Positions 24,166 to 35,663 of a DNA stretch of 64,000 nt are shown piece after piece. The notes beneath the pieces were generated by a model. The model was not told the origin of the DNA. It did no database searches and was given only the letters and a program-made list of their open reading frames with translations. The position numbers were made by a program, and so were the translations under genes. The stretch comes from Meandrina meandrites. Its lineage: Eukaryota > Cnidaria > Anthozoa > Scleractinia > Meandrinidae. Numbering within the stretch: the stretch's first letter is position 1; the number at the start of each line of letters is the position of its first letter. The stretch is taken from assembly GCA_963693305.1 (NCBI GenBank), contig OY855903.1:20409755-20473754 (forward strand), in the 5' to 3' direction.

Positions 24166-25707
24166 ATGAGAGATTATCATGACCTCTATCTCAAGAGTGA
24201 TGTTCTTCTGCTCTCTGACGTCTTTGAAAACTTTAGGGATGTTTGCCTTGATAATTACCGTCTCGACCCGATATTCTATTACACAGCGCCAGGTCTTGCA
24301 TGGGATGTGTGTTTAAAAATCAACAAGGTCGAACTTGAGTTATTGAGTGATTACGACATGTTAATGATGGTTGAGAAAGGAATTCGAGGCGGTGTCTCTA
24401 TGATCTCGACGAGATACGGAAAGGCAAACAATCCTTACATGAAAGATTACGATCCCGATCAACCGACTAAGTTTATCTCTTATCTCGATGCAAATAATCT
24501 CTACGGTTGGGCAATGTGTAAACCTCTGCCGACTAAAGGTTTTAGATGGATGGAAAAAGAGGAGTTGAAGAATTGGAAGAGTATGCCATGCATACTTGAG
24601 GTAGACCTTACCTATCCTGAAAAACTTCACGACCTGCATAACGACTATCCGTTAGCACCTGAGAGAGTCACCGTGAATAAGGTGGAGAAATTAATTCCTA
24701 ATCTAAACGATAAAAAGAATTACGTTATTCATCATGAAACTCTTAAACTCTATCTATCTCTCGGTCTTAAACTAACCAAGATTCACAGAGGGATCACATT
24801 CGAAGAGTCAGCGTGGCTAAAACCCTATATCGATCTTAACACGAATCTCAGGGCGAAGGCACAGAACGATTTTGAGAAAGACTTTTTCAAGTTGATGAAT
24901 AACTCCGTATTCGGTAAGACTATGGAGAACATCAGAAACAGAGTCGACATAAGATTGGTCACTCGAGAGAGTCAGGCGAAGAAGCTGACATGTAGACCGA
25001 ACTATCAACATCACACAATCTTCTCAAAGAATCTTGCGGCCGTTCATATGAAGAAGGTTAGTCTAAAATTCAATAAACCCGTCTACCTCGGTATGTCAAT
25101 CCTCGACCTGAGTAAGACCTTGATGTATGATTTTCATTATAATTACATCAAACCAAAGTACGGAGAGAATGCTAAATTACTCTTCACTGACACGGACAGC
25201 CTCGCCTACGAGATACAGACAGAAGACTTTTACAGAGATATCTCTTCCGATGTGAAATCAAAGTTTGATACGAGTAATTACCCGAAGGATCATCCAAGCG
25301 GCATACTCACCGGTGTAAACAAGAAGGTCATCGGCATGTTCAAAGACGAGGCTGCAGGGAAGCAGATCGCAGAGTTTGTAGGATTGAGGGCCAAACTCTA
25401 CTCATACAGAGTAGAGGAGTCTTACGAAGAGAAGAAGTGTAAGGGAGTGAAGAAGGCGGTGATAAAGAAGACCATCACCTTCAACGATTACAAAGACTGT
25501 TTGTTTAATAATAAACCCGCTATGAGAAAGATGAATGTTATCAGAAGTCATCTACACACCATCTTTACCGAGACGGTTAACAAGATTGCTCTCTCTCCTT
25601 TTGATGATAAGAGATTAATACGGGAGGATAACATTCACACCTTCGCCTACGGTTATAAGGGAGATAATTATAAAGGAGGCAACTCAGTGTCAAACGGCAC
25701 GACTTGA
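24166..25707 (+). pseudogene. polB: Polinton DNA polymerase B, C-terminal 513 residues
   Basis: Corresponds to residues 776-1288 of the complete polymerase at 38737-42603. It keeps the third exonuclease block (Y-x3-D), palm motif A (LDANNLYG), motif B (NNSVFGKTMENIRNR) and the catalytic TDTDS. The SAP, zinc-finger and first two exonuclease motifs are missing. The first in-frame ATG lies just inside the border, so this frame has no promoter of its own. One residue differs from the complete copy (Val for Ala in the GLAWD-CLK segment). Confidence 0.9.
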
Positions 25708-26660
25708 AGCTCTTCCCTGACAAACGATCTCTTCGGACCGTCGAGAAGATAATATAAAACAGGCTGTTCTACAGAGATCACCACACGATTTATATTATAA
25801 ACCTCGACACTCCAGATCGGATCAGTCGCTCTTCTTCTCTCTCCTCCCTCATCCTCTCCGGGAGAGAGAAGATACCTTACCTGAACACCCGAGGGTAATC
25901 TCTTCTCTTTTAATCCGACAGGTCTTTTGTAATTTACTTCTCGAATATTTACCTCTTTTAAACCGAGGGCTTTATCGGGTTCTTTACCTGTGATTTTGAT
26001 TACCGAAGAGTTTAACGCCTTCATGACCGCTGGCAACCTCTTCACCCAGACTCTCGATCTCTCGTCACTTATCATCTCCTGTGCATACTGATGAGAGAAT
26101 AATCTCTCTCCCAAAGTCCTGTTCGCTCTCTCAACGAATGCCTGAGCTCGATGGTTACCCGCTTCGCTTCTCTGTATCTTCACGTTATGACTATCCATCA
26201 ACTTTGTTAAATGACCCATAAACTCTTTACCGGGATCAACGATCAGTGTCTTTGGCCACTTAAGTTTTCTTTTATAGATAGTCTCAAAGGCCTTCGCTAC
26301 CTCTTGACTCTCTTTCGATGTTAACGCCTCAGCATCTTTATATCTAGTTGCAACATCGATCACAACCAAAGCGTATCTATAAGTCTTTCTTCCTACCTTA
26401 TCGTGAGGAAGAAAGAGAAGATCCGCTTGGTGAATCTCATTCGGTCTACTCACACTCCAATGAGGTCTCGGTAAATACTTCGGTGGAGGAAGATAGATCT
26501 GCCAAAGTGCCTGTCTCTCTAACCAATCTCTCGCATCACTCTCACTAACTTTAGCTGCGGAAGCCAACTTCGATACAGCGGAGTACCCTTTCCAATAACC
26601 CTCAGTACTGTAGTATATTTTTCTCATAAGGTTGTTAACGTTAGTTTTCTCGTTAACCAT
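25668..26660 (-). CDS. int: Polinton integrase, second copy (330 aa)
   Basis: Identical in translation to the integrase at 42564-43556: a retroviral-type (rve) DDE integrase with catalytic Asp80, Asp142 and Glu177. It would join element ends to target DNA. The gene and its divergent promoter region with the capsid gene are complete here, so this copy could in principle supply integrase in trans, although the fragment has no ends to mobilise. Confidence 0.9.
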   Translation of the reverse strand: MVNEKTNVNNLMRKIYYSTEGYWKGYSAVSKLASAAKVSESDARDWLERQALWQIYLPPPKYLPRPHWSVSRPNEIHQADLLFLPHDKVGRKTYRYALVVIDVATRYKDAEALTSKESQEVAKAFETIYKRKLKWPKTLIVDPGKEFMGHLTKLMDSHNVKIQRSEAGNHRAQAFVERANRTLGERLFSHQYAQEMISDERSRVWVKRLPAVMKALNSSVIKITGKEPDKALGLKEVNIREVNYKRPVGLKEKRLPSGVQVRYLLSPGEDEGGERRRATDPIWSVEVYNINRVVISVEQPVLYYLLDGPKRSFVREELQVVPFDTELPPL

Positions 26661-26687
26661 TTAAAAATAACATCTCTCTCTTTTAAA

Positions 26688-27935
26688 ATGTCGTCGTACT
26701 CTGTACCTGAGAATATCAATCCAAACCGAGTACCGAGAGAACCGCTTGGACTTAAGGCAGAGTCATCTCTCAACAGAATAACATTCGATCGTTCATCCCA
26801 TATTCCCGAAAGTACCATCCGAGTGGTCATACCTAAATTGGCAGATGATGTGGTGATTGTTCCAGGAAGTATTAAACTCATATTCGATCTGATAGTCAGC
26901 GGTCATACCAACAACACCGTCGTAAATAATATCGGTCGAAACCTTGTTAAAAAACTCAAGGTTCTATTCGGAGGTGAGACACTACAGGATACAAATAGAT
27001 ATGATCTCTTTCAAACCTACCATGACCTCTTTCTTGAGACTGAAGACAGAGAGGACAGACTAAGACAGGGAATCTCATCAGTTAATATGAGAAAACTCAG
27101 AACGGAAGCAGGGGATAAAGACACATCTGACGGGAAGGATGTAGCCCTCTCCAAAATTCATGGCAAAAGGTATGAAATTCCTCTCGACCATCCCGTTATC
27201 TGTGATAACGGGTCACTGTATCCAAGTGCGCTTACTCATGATCTGACCTTTGAGATAACTCTACCTGAGGTGAATGACATTGTAAATCATGATAAAGCGG
27301 AAGAGAAGAAGACACCTCCGAATTATAAACTTGAAAACATTGAGTTAGAGTACCACTGCATCAAAAGTGATCAATTGGCTCTTGAGGCGATGGCAACTTA
27401 CCAAACGGGTAAAGGATTTTACTATGAGAACGTTCATCTTCTCAAAAGTTTTACTATCTCAAAACCGAATGACAGTATAATTAACGAGAAAGTCGATACA
27501 TCGAGGAGGTCGATGACGGGTATACTCTTACTTTTCGAAGAGAGTTATGACACCGGTAAACGAGACTCTGAGAAGTTTTTAAATCCCGACATCAGATCGG
27601 TCAACATCAATATCAACGGTATGCCGAATCAACTCTACTCAAAAGGAATGATTCATTCTGACTTCTGGGAAGCGATTAAGAGACGAATGGGTTCGAAGGG
27701 ATCAGTAAAAGAGAAGGATTTTTACGCAGGTGATAAGTTCGGTCTTTGGATTGATTTGAGAACCTTTTTTGATAACAGTATTCATGGAGGAGGTCTGTCC
27801 AACACAAAAGACGGTGTGAAACTGGAGATCAAGAGGAAGGTCGGAGGATCAGGAAACATCACCTGTCATATGTTTTTGGTTGCTGACGCGGTGATGGAGA
27901 TCATGAGCAAAGATTTAAAGTCAATCAAGTACTGA
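26688..27935 (+). CDS. Polinton probable major capsid protein, second copy (415 aa)
   Basis: Translation identical to the gene at 43584-44831, described there. The reading frame and the TTTAAA-type upstream motif are retained. Expression is possible because the intergenic region with integrase is included in the fragment. Confidence 0.75.
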   Translation: MSSYSVPENINPNRVPREPLGLKAESSLNRITFDRSSHIPESTIRVVIPKLADDVVIVPGSIKLIFDLIVSGHTNNTVVNNIGRNLVKKLKVLFGGETLQDTNRYDLFQTYHDLFLETEDREDRLRQGISSVNMRKLRTEAGDKDTSDGKDVALSKIHGKRYEIPLDHPVICDNGSLYPSALTHDLTFEITLPEVNDIVNHDKAEEKKTPPNYKLENIELEYHCIKSDQLALEAMATYQTGKGFYYENVHLLKSFTISKPNDSIINEKVDTSRRSMTGILLLFEESYDTGKRDSEKFLNPDIRSVNININGMPNQLYSKGMIHSDFWEAIKRRMGSKGSVKEKDFYAGDKFGLWIDLRTFFDNSIHGGGLSNTKDGVKLEIKRKVGGSGNITCHMFLVADAVMEIMSKDLKSIKY

Positions 27936-28009
27936 GGGCTCTCGCATGTAAAATATATTTTTACTAAACTAAAAATATATTTATATAAAAGACTAAAATA
28001 TAATGATAA

Positions 28010-28630
28010 ATGAAAGAGTTACGAGATAAGATTCCCTTTCACATGATAATCACAGGACCGACAAACTGTGGAAAAACAATGTACCTAATAGAACAACTTC
28101 GAGGACCCTTCCGAAAAGTCTTTGAGTTCATTGTTCTGATCTGCCCGACATATGCAAAGAACAGGACCTACCACGGGTTCGCCCAGGATGACAAACGATT
28201 CTTAGTTCTCTCTCCGGATGCATCAAACTCAGATGAGATTAACGACCTTCTTACAGACGTGTCACTTATCTTCTCCGGGACGAATACACTGTTAATTCTT
28301 GATGACTGCGCAGTCTCCAAAGACCTTAAGCAACGCTCCAATAAATTCATCGATCTCGCTTTCTCCGGGAGACACGATGGATTGAGTGTATGGGTGTTGA
28401 CACAACAGTTGACCTCGATCGCGAAACCCTTTCGAGAGAACGTCGCCTGCGTGGTAACTTTTCACAATCCCTCTCAGGTCGGCATGAAGACCCTGTTTGA
28501 GGATTACGGGGGAGATTTAGACATGGAGACGAAGAGACTCTTCAACAGAATGTTAAAGGAGGAGAGATACTCTAGACTCTGTCTCTGTCTCAGATATCCT
28601 TTTGAGTGTTATCTTGAGATACCGGTTTAA
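28010..28630 (+). CDS. Polinton packaging ATPase, second copy (206 aa)
   Basis: Translation identical to 44906-45526: a P-loop ATPase of the FtsK/HerA-A32 type with Walker A GPTNCGKT and Walker B LLILDD. The upstream A/T-rich hairpin (27951-27982) is also kept. Confidence 0.85.
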   Translation: MKELRDKIPFHMIITGPTNCGKTMYLIEQLRGPFRKVFEFIVLICPTYAKNRTYHGFAQDDKRFLVLSPDASNSDEINDLLTDVSLIFSGTNTLLILDDCAVSKDLKQRSNKFIDLAFSGRHDGLSVWVLTQQLTSIAKPFRENVACVVTFHNPSQVGMKTLFEDYGGDLDMETKRLFNRMLKEERYSRLCLCLRYPFECYLEIPV

Positions 28631-28684
28631 AAGAAGTGTGAGATTAAGAATTTAAAGGTATCATAAATCATATTAACCTTCGGT

Positions 28685-29050
28685 ATGGCGAACGTTGAAG
28701 ATTATATCGAAGATATACAGCCTGAGAAAATAGAAGAGCAGCCTGATAATGACGATCTGGAGACTCATAGAGAATCACTCGCGATACTCGCATCTCTCGG
28801 ATCGACAGAGGAGTTTCTCGGTAAAGCGATGAGTCTGGGAGATATTAAGAGACTCTCTCCAAAACAGGTGGAGAAGTACTTTAATCGTTATAAGACTGTC
28901 ATGGGTAAAAAGATATCTACCGGTCTTGTGGAGTCAGCCATCTCTGCAGCATCCGTTCTTATCTCCTATGTTATTCCCGTGGATGATGTGGAGGCTCTCA
29001 ATGAATATTGTTCGCCTTTCGAGACATTTAACTGGACTAAACAAGCTTGA
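28685..29050 (+). pseudogene. Truncated copy of the Polinton 166-aa gene
   Basis: The first 102 codons match 45581 onward, with one Ile/Val difference. The frame then crosses the border at about 29005 and reads 19 foreign codons from repeat X before stopping. The fusion tail has no meaning of its own. Confidence 0.85.
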
Positions 29051-30594
29051 AGTAGTCAGCGACTGATTTGAAATTTTTTATCGAAAGCTGTAAGCGTTTG
29101 TTCAATGCTCGATTAGTTTGACGACACTTCGAGAAAGCCATGAATAAAAATGGCAGTTTAACGCTTACTAACTTGAAGCTTACAGGGTTGAACGTACAAA
29201 TGGAATAATGGTTATTATCTTAAGTATATATATATTTAGAAAGTTAACGAAATGTTATATTTGAAATAGGAAAAACATGTTACTTAGGGTTTGAATTCAT
29301 CGATTCATGTTAAAAGATTAGTGCGTTGTAGACCATAGGAAGATCGTGCAAAAGCAAAAAAAGCCTAACTAAATTTTTTGCAGGCATCAAAAAAATTGTC
29401 TGGAGGAAGATGACACCGGAAAAAAAAGTTTTCACAAACAACGATACAGAAAAAAAATCGTTTGTCTTAGAAACATTTTCATCCCCAGCGTCCAAAGAAA
29501 TAATGGTCCGCCTCATATAGATAGACAAGATATAGAATGTATTCTAAATATCCTAAATACCATCAAAATATGCCAAAATATCGTTTTTGCAATTCCTTTG
29601 CAGTTTATGCAATACTGCTCAACAAAGATTTCAATTTCCTTAAACGTTTCGACAGAGGAGAGCGAAGAAAACATTGCGTGCAGAATGTAATTTAATTAAG
29701 CGAAATATTTTCACGTCTATTAAAGACTGCAAGCAGTTGAATGAAAGAGTTTTGTTTTCATGACTGAAAACAGCTTTCAAATAGTCAATACATGGAAATA
29801 ACAATCAGATCAGAATTCAATAACTATTAAAGCGAGTTTTCATTCTGTCTTAACTACTTTTTGGCAAGTTTCAATATTTATGCAAATTTCGCGCTAACAC
29901 ACCAGTTTCGTTGTAAGCTCACTGAGTACTCCATCACCACCGACATATACATTTTTCGAATTATCAGCGAAGATCGATCTCTTCTTTCCTTTCGGTGTAG
30001 CTGTTAACAGTCTTTTATCCATCACTTAGTGAACTAATTTTCACCGGCTCTGAGCTCACTTCTATTTCAGCTCAATGTCAGCCTTGGTCAGCCGCAGTGC
30101 TGCAACTCTCGTTGTTGTCCGATATATCATGCTCAGGTCGGCAGTTATTTCTAATTTTCCCGTTAAAAGGATATCCTAAATCATTTGGCACGAGTTTCCA
30201 TGATGTAGATTAGTAAATGGAGTGGTAAATATTCACGAAGAACTATGTTTTCCAGCACGCTTTGTTCGCGTCTTTCATTCAGGTTAAAAGGTGAACAACG
30301 TGCCAAATATTTTGCCGCCTTTTCAAATGTCCAGATCATTTTTTTAACATGGTAAAAAAACTCTGAAGTAATACAGTGTTCTTACAAATTTCTGCGACAA
30401 GTAAGTTAACTCTCAACAAACCAAAACAAGTTTTTGCATGACTTTTTGCGTAAGAAGATCTCCAAATGAAGGGCAAAGGCAAACTCGTTCCCAGGCCTAA
30501 TCTGGGCTTGATGGGTTTACTAATTTCGATTAGGTATGGATGTTTTTCATGGTGTTTATCTTTTCGTGATCACGGTAGTGTGGTGAACTTGTAG
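29004..30594 (+). repeat. 1,591-bp direct repeat X, right copy
   Basis: Second copy of the intron-2-derived segment at 22572-24162. It continues without a break into the rest of intron 2 and the last exon of gene C, so this is the copy in original context on the right side. Confidence 0.9.
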
Positions 30595-31263
30595 TTGTCT
30601 CCAATTTACGAGACTCACATTTTTTAATTTTGACTCCTAAAAGTTGATCTTTTTTAATTCTATAGGAGTGTGTTTTCAAGAAAAAGTCGGACAAAACAGG
30701 GCTGCGCGTATTCTGGAATGACAATCTTCGCATCTATAACTGCCATGACTGCTGCAGGCGATGGTATTTCACCTTCAATGGCGCTGAGTGCTCTGCTCCA
30801 GCGGCGATTGATGGTGTGGTCTACATGGTGTATGGAAATGGCGCAAAAAAGAATTTGCATCGCCCACGACAAATCGAAGGAGTGTGTGAAAAAGTTCACA
30901 AGGGTGTTGTGCGCGTGGGATTCTGGGTCGGTAACTGTGCTGGTTACGGATCTGCTGACGCGTGGACAGGCTGGAACTCAGTGTCCCGGATCTATGTGGA
31001 AGAAGTACCACCCCCACAGGCTTAAAAAAGCGCATTCTGAAACATTTTGTAAGAGGGTTAGAGTTAAGGTTAGGCGCTTTATAGTTAACTGTTAACAGAA
31101 TATTCATTAAGAAATCTGATAAACGGACATGTGTGGCAAGCAAACAGATTGATCAAAGTTGATAGAAATTGACATAATCTTGTGAAATAAGGCTACTAGG
31201 TCACGTTCTTGAACGATGTATAGCAAAAAGCAATGTTTTTTGTAACGGTACGGGGAATACGCA

Positions 31264-31269
31264 AATAAA
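31264..31269 (+). terminator. Poly(A) signal AATAAA of gene C
   Basis: About 240 bp after the stop at 31023-31025, in the GCAAATAAA context shared with A, B and D. Confidence 0.55.
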
Positions 31270-32940
31270 AACGAGGTAATTGAATACCCAAGAAGTGTGT
31301 GGCGTGAATTTGTTCAGAGTAACGTTTCGCTCATTTTGTTATTGCAGTCGATTTTGCAGGTTCTTGAAAGTTTCTTTTATCCATAGAATCTGCTGGAACA
31401 AAAGCCATCGATTGGCACGATAGCGTCACACAACTAAACATTAAAACAAATTCTGGAGTGATTTAAGAAAAAAACATACAGATATGAGAAAAAATGCCGG
31501 TCAAACTTGAAATGTTAGATGTCGTATTTTACCATTACAATATATTAAAATCACCAAGTACTAATTTTTTACCTTCACCAACGGCGAAGCTACTGCGTTA
31601 AGAAGCTTAGAATTCCAAACTTTTTGTTTTGTTTTAAGTGTTTACAAAGTACGAATGATTGGGGTTTCTCAATGGACAATTGAATTGGACTGGTGAGCGT
31701 CGCTGAAGCCCCAAAATACTCCAGTCGAACCCCCAAAAATTTTTTTTTAAAAAAAAATTAAGGAAAGCGATATATATGCAAATAAAAGAAAGTCTGTAAA
31801 TTCAGGCTTGATGGGATTAAAACATGTAGAGCCTCTAACGCTTATGAATTCTGTTGCAAACGCTCTATAACTGAGTTATGAAGTAACTGGGAGCTGGAAT
31901 GCGCGCTCGAAAACTTTAAATTTCTTCAAAATTTTCCTTGCAATAATACATTGTATGGTGATTGAGAACAAGTCGCCCCCGAGAAGGGGCATTTGTTTGT
32001 CTGATATATTCCTGGGACGGGGCATTTTTAACAACCTTATCAGTATTCCTACGTATCCGGAAGTTACTCAGGACGTGCACGAAAATTAGTGTCGAAATTT
32101 CTGTCACAAACGCTACCGCAATATAGAAAATAGCAAATCAGAGCAACTTGATCTATAATTGTAGCGCCAATGCCGCGAAGCTGTGTTCTCCCCAAAAGGA
32201 TATCTCAAGAAAAATTGATCTTGTGTAGCTTCTGACGTATTCATCTCCCTGCATCCGGTTGGGGAACTTCCTCTCATCCGGGATTTGCTCCTTACGTAGA
32301 ATCGAGGCAAGCCAGTTTAATCCTCATTTGCTGAACGATGTCTTCAACAAGTTAAGACAAATTTATTCGTGGTGAGTTGCTCCACGTGCTTGGTTTGTTG
32401 TTATTCTCTACGGTTTATCATCTGCAACCTAATGTACAGATGCAACCTGATGTACAGATACTACCCTTCGTAAATAACTAATAAGTGCACGATTATTGTT
32501 CTAAGCACAATGGTGTACCTTTATGCACAATTAAAAGCGACCTTTATGCCGGCATGATGACATCCATTTGGTTAGCTCAGCTAGCTCCTTTTATTAGTCT
32601 CTACTTGCAAACTGTTTACTACCAGTCCGCTCGTAGTTCTGAGTTTATTGGATCCACTCCTTTGTGGGAATGTAATCAGTACATTACTTAACTAAGCCAT
32701 GCAACATATAAAATTTCAGTACGCCAGTAACGGTACTTCGAAACCTCAAAATATTAACAATTAGCAGATATGGAAATCCTTTAAGGCTTAATCTAAACAG
32801 ATGTTTCAGCTGTAAAATGTTGCAAGTTCTGAAGCTTAGTAATCATGCGCGGCAGGCTTCAGCGAATTGATAAGTAAGCAATAGATGCCCTTAGTGGTCT
32901 TCCTCATTCTTTACCCAAAATAGATTCTGTTACACAGTGA
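31270..32940. other. Intergenic between C and D
   Basis: No supported gene. Much of it is paralogous to 19130-20830 upstream of C, for example GGAGCTGGAATGCGCGCTCG in both. Confidence 0.4.
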
Positions 32941-33055
32941 TAAAGATCCATTCGGTCAACAAAGAACCAGAACCAGACGACATTGGAAGTAACAGAGCTT
33001 CCTACAAAAAGTTCGCAGTTCAAATTTTGTGTTGCGAAATAGAGCGTTGAAGAAG
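32941..33055 (+). promoter_or_regulatory. Putative leader exon of gene D
   Basis: Paralogue of the C leader; ends GTTGAAGAAG at 33055 followed by GTAAGT. The TATA box of C is mutated here (AAATAGA). The mini-exon equivalent at 33525-33543 has lost its GT donor, so the leader of D may be spliced differently. Confidence 0.4.
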
Positions 33056-34332
33056 GTAAGTCACACTTTATTAATTCGAGATATCAATAAAAATCAAGTA
33101 AGCAAGTAATAAGCAATTTTCCTTTTTTGTACCTTTTGTTCATTGCAAACCAGTTGTCTTCTTCGACACGTTGCTGTGTTGTTAACAACTTAAGTAGAAA
33201 AAGAAAGACGCGTCTTTTCCTTATTCTTTACTTTGCCATTGGTCAATTTTGAAATTATCTTACCAACATTCTTACCAACATTCTTTAATTTTTTGCGTGT
33301 AATCACCCTTTGAAAATGTATTAACATTAGACTAAGAATTAGAAAGCAGAGCACATACAAAATGAAAGAGTCCATGTCATTGGTCAATTCAGAATTGATC
33401 TAACCGATAAGATTTCTAGTTTCATGTGTGCATTAGACATGTTACTATATTCTCAAGGTGAGTACTGACGTCACAAGAGAGATGTAAAGTTCCGTTGCAT
33501 CACTGTTGTATCATGTTCCTTCAGTTGATACCAACAGGAACAGCTTAGGGGCTTGATCAACATAGCTTAGTCATCCGGAAGAAAAAGTATTTGATTCATT
33601 TTTTCTGGTTATACTTGTTGAAACGTTGAATACAGTTGCTTATTTGCTTGCTTTATTGATTAAAATGGAATAGTTTTTCCTGGCGTTATCATGCATGTCG
33701 ATTTGTAGCGTTGAACAATAGTTTTCCATGACTGTACTAAGTCATGCAGTTCCGGTGTTCGTAGCTTGCTGACCTTGCCTGGGACATCCGTGAAAGCTAA
33801 AGTTATGGTTAATTACATTTCTCGTGATGTTCATTGCATCGTCATTAATATTTTTTTACCTTGCACCGTTGGTATGCTCTGGTTTTTATTCAAGTGCACT
33901 GTGGAGGTCTTCTCTGTTCCTAAACATGACTGTAACTTTGGTATTTGGCGGGTTATCGATGAAGATTAAGTTTCCAGAGTTCCCTGAAAGAAAAGAGAAT
34001 CTGTAGTATGTTACTATGCTATCATTTACTAAGTCTTTGCAACAAATTTACAAAGGCACATCAGTTTTTAGCTTTGTGATTAAAACCCTCTCCTCTTTTA
34101 CTCAGGTTATATCATTTTCTGATGTATTTTTCAGAAAAAGTTGCTAATAACAAGTAGAAAATGTAACCAAAACTTTCCATTCGTTTTCGTTGACACACCG
34201 GGCATAGAGCCAATCTAAATTTGAGGAAAAATATCGCAAATCACACCAAAAAAGTCTCTTCTGCAAGTATCTGTCGTCATTATGTGCTTCTGGTTGCATT
34301 CATATCCCGCACAGGTCAAAGGTTATACAACG

Positions 34333-35623
34333 ATGGCGCAAACTCATATGACGATTTCGCCGACCATCATGTTATGTTTGCTGATTTTACCGCTGATCAC
34401 CTTGTGCTATGCGACGAACAACAGCAGCAGCGGCAAACCAAGTGGCAACATGGTAAGTTTATTGTGTTTAACTAGTAACTGCGCGTTATTTAGTAAATAT
34501 AATACCATTTGTAACCGACTTTGTTTGGACGCTGTAATGAAAGTAGGAAAAGAGCATGGTGGATTTACTTTGAAAGACCGAGTGCGATTGTCTCCCGGGT
34601 ACGATCCCGAGCGCGGGAGAGTCTATAAGAAGTTTATTATATGACTCTCTTTGCCGTGTTATTGCCCGCGTTTTGCCAGCCAGCTGGACAAAATTAGCAT
34701 CACTCAAAATGCCCGTAAGCATTACGGGAAAATACGACTGCGACTATCAGCCAATCACAGTGCACTTTATATCTGAACAACTTCAGCCGTATATGATTAT
34801 CGCTTAAAGGGAGACTGCGCACTGAGGTTATTAATTTGCAATTACATCGGTCAAAATTTTATTGTTCTTCACTGTAACTGATAAGAAACTGAACGCGCAG
34901 CCGTCACATGCTCTACGGGATATGACAATTACGATAACATTATATTGGCGAAAAATACATTGCTCTGGTTGTGTCGAATCAAGCTCAACAAATTCCGTCA
35001 AAAATAAAAAGGATATACGTAAGATAATTCTAGTTCATTGTTACCGTAGTGCAATTATGCAATTATGATGCAGCTAAGCGTGTATAAATATCAACAAAGT
35101 CAACACATTTATAAGGTTCCCAACGTAATAATGTGGCTCATTTTCGTTCTACATTTAGGGCACTCAACCGACGCCACCCTATGGACCTTGTGGATATAGT
35201 GCTTGTGTTTGCGCGCCGGGTATCCCAGGTATCCCGGGGAGCCCTGGACCCGCGGGACCAGCAGGTGTTGCGGGTTCACCCGGCCCTCAAGGACTCGCGG
35301 GCCAACGAGGAGACCAAGGCTACGATGGCAAACCAGGAAGCCAAGGCCCCTCATGCCCGAAGGGACCTCAAGGGTCCACCGGCCCAGTGGGACCACAAGG
35401 AACCAAAGGTGACGCAGGTGCTAAAGGAAGCGTAGGCCCTCCTGGACAACAGGGACCTCCGGGAACATTGAGAAGTAACTGGAAACAGTGCGTGTTTAAA
35501 GGTCTTAGCGAAGGAAAGGACACTGGATTGATCAAGGTAAATAAATATTGAATTTCACCGTCTTTGAACGAGAAACGACAGGCAAAACGCTGGTTATTAT
35601 CCGATAGTCTTACATAACATACA

Positions 35624-35663
<40 letters not shown>

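Larger units (their letters stand above)
24161..29005 (+). mobile_element. End-less internal Polinton fragment (4,845 bp)
   Basis: Colinear with 41057-45901 at a constant offset of 16,896 bp with no indels. Only three substitutions were noticed (one GTG/GCG codon at about 24307, two near 28915-28920). It contains the C-terminal 40 percent of PolB, complete integrase, capsid and ATPase genes, and the first 102 codons of the next gene. Neither terminal inverted repeat is present, so it did not arrive by ordinary transposition. Both borders lie in copies of repeat X and show 2-bp overlaps (AG on the left, AA on the right). Confidence 0.9.
21814..31025 (+). pseudogene. CTHRC1-like copy C: collagen exon deleted, Polinton fragment in intron
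   Basis: Exon 1 (21814-21933) encodes an intact signal-peptide segment, and the last exon (30666-31025) an intact CTHRC1 domain with [27 protein letters not shown] and GWNSVSRI. No Gly-X-Y exon is present in the 8.7 kb between. The left part of the intron matches intron 1 of D, and from about 22365 it matches intron 2 of E, so the collagen exon went in a deletion between introns. Both remaining exons are phase 0, so splicing exon 1 to the last exon would still give a 159-residue secreted protein lacking collagen. The intron also holds a 4.8-kb Polinton piece and a 1.6-kb duplication. Whether it is expressed is unknown; pseudogene is the cautious call. Confidence 0.7.
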
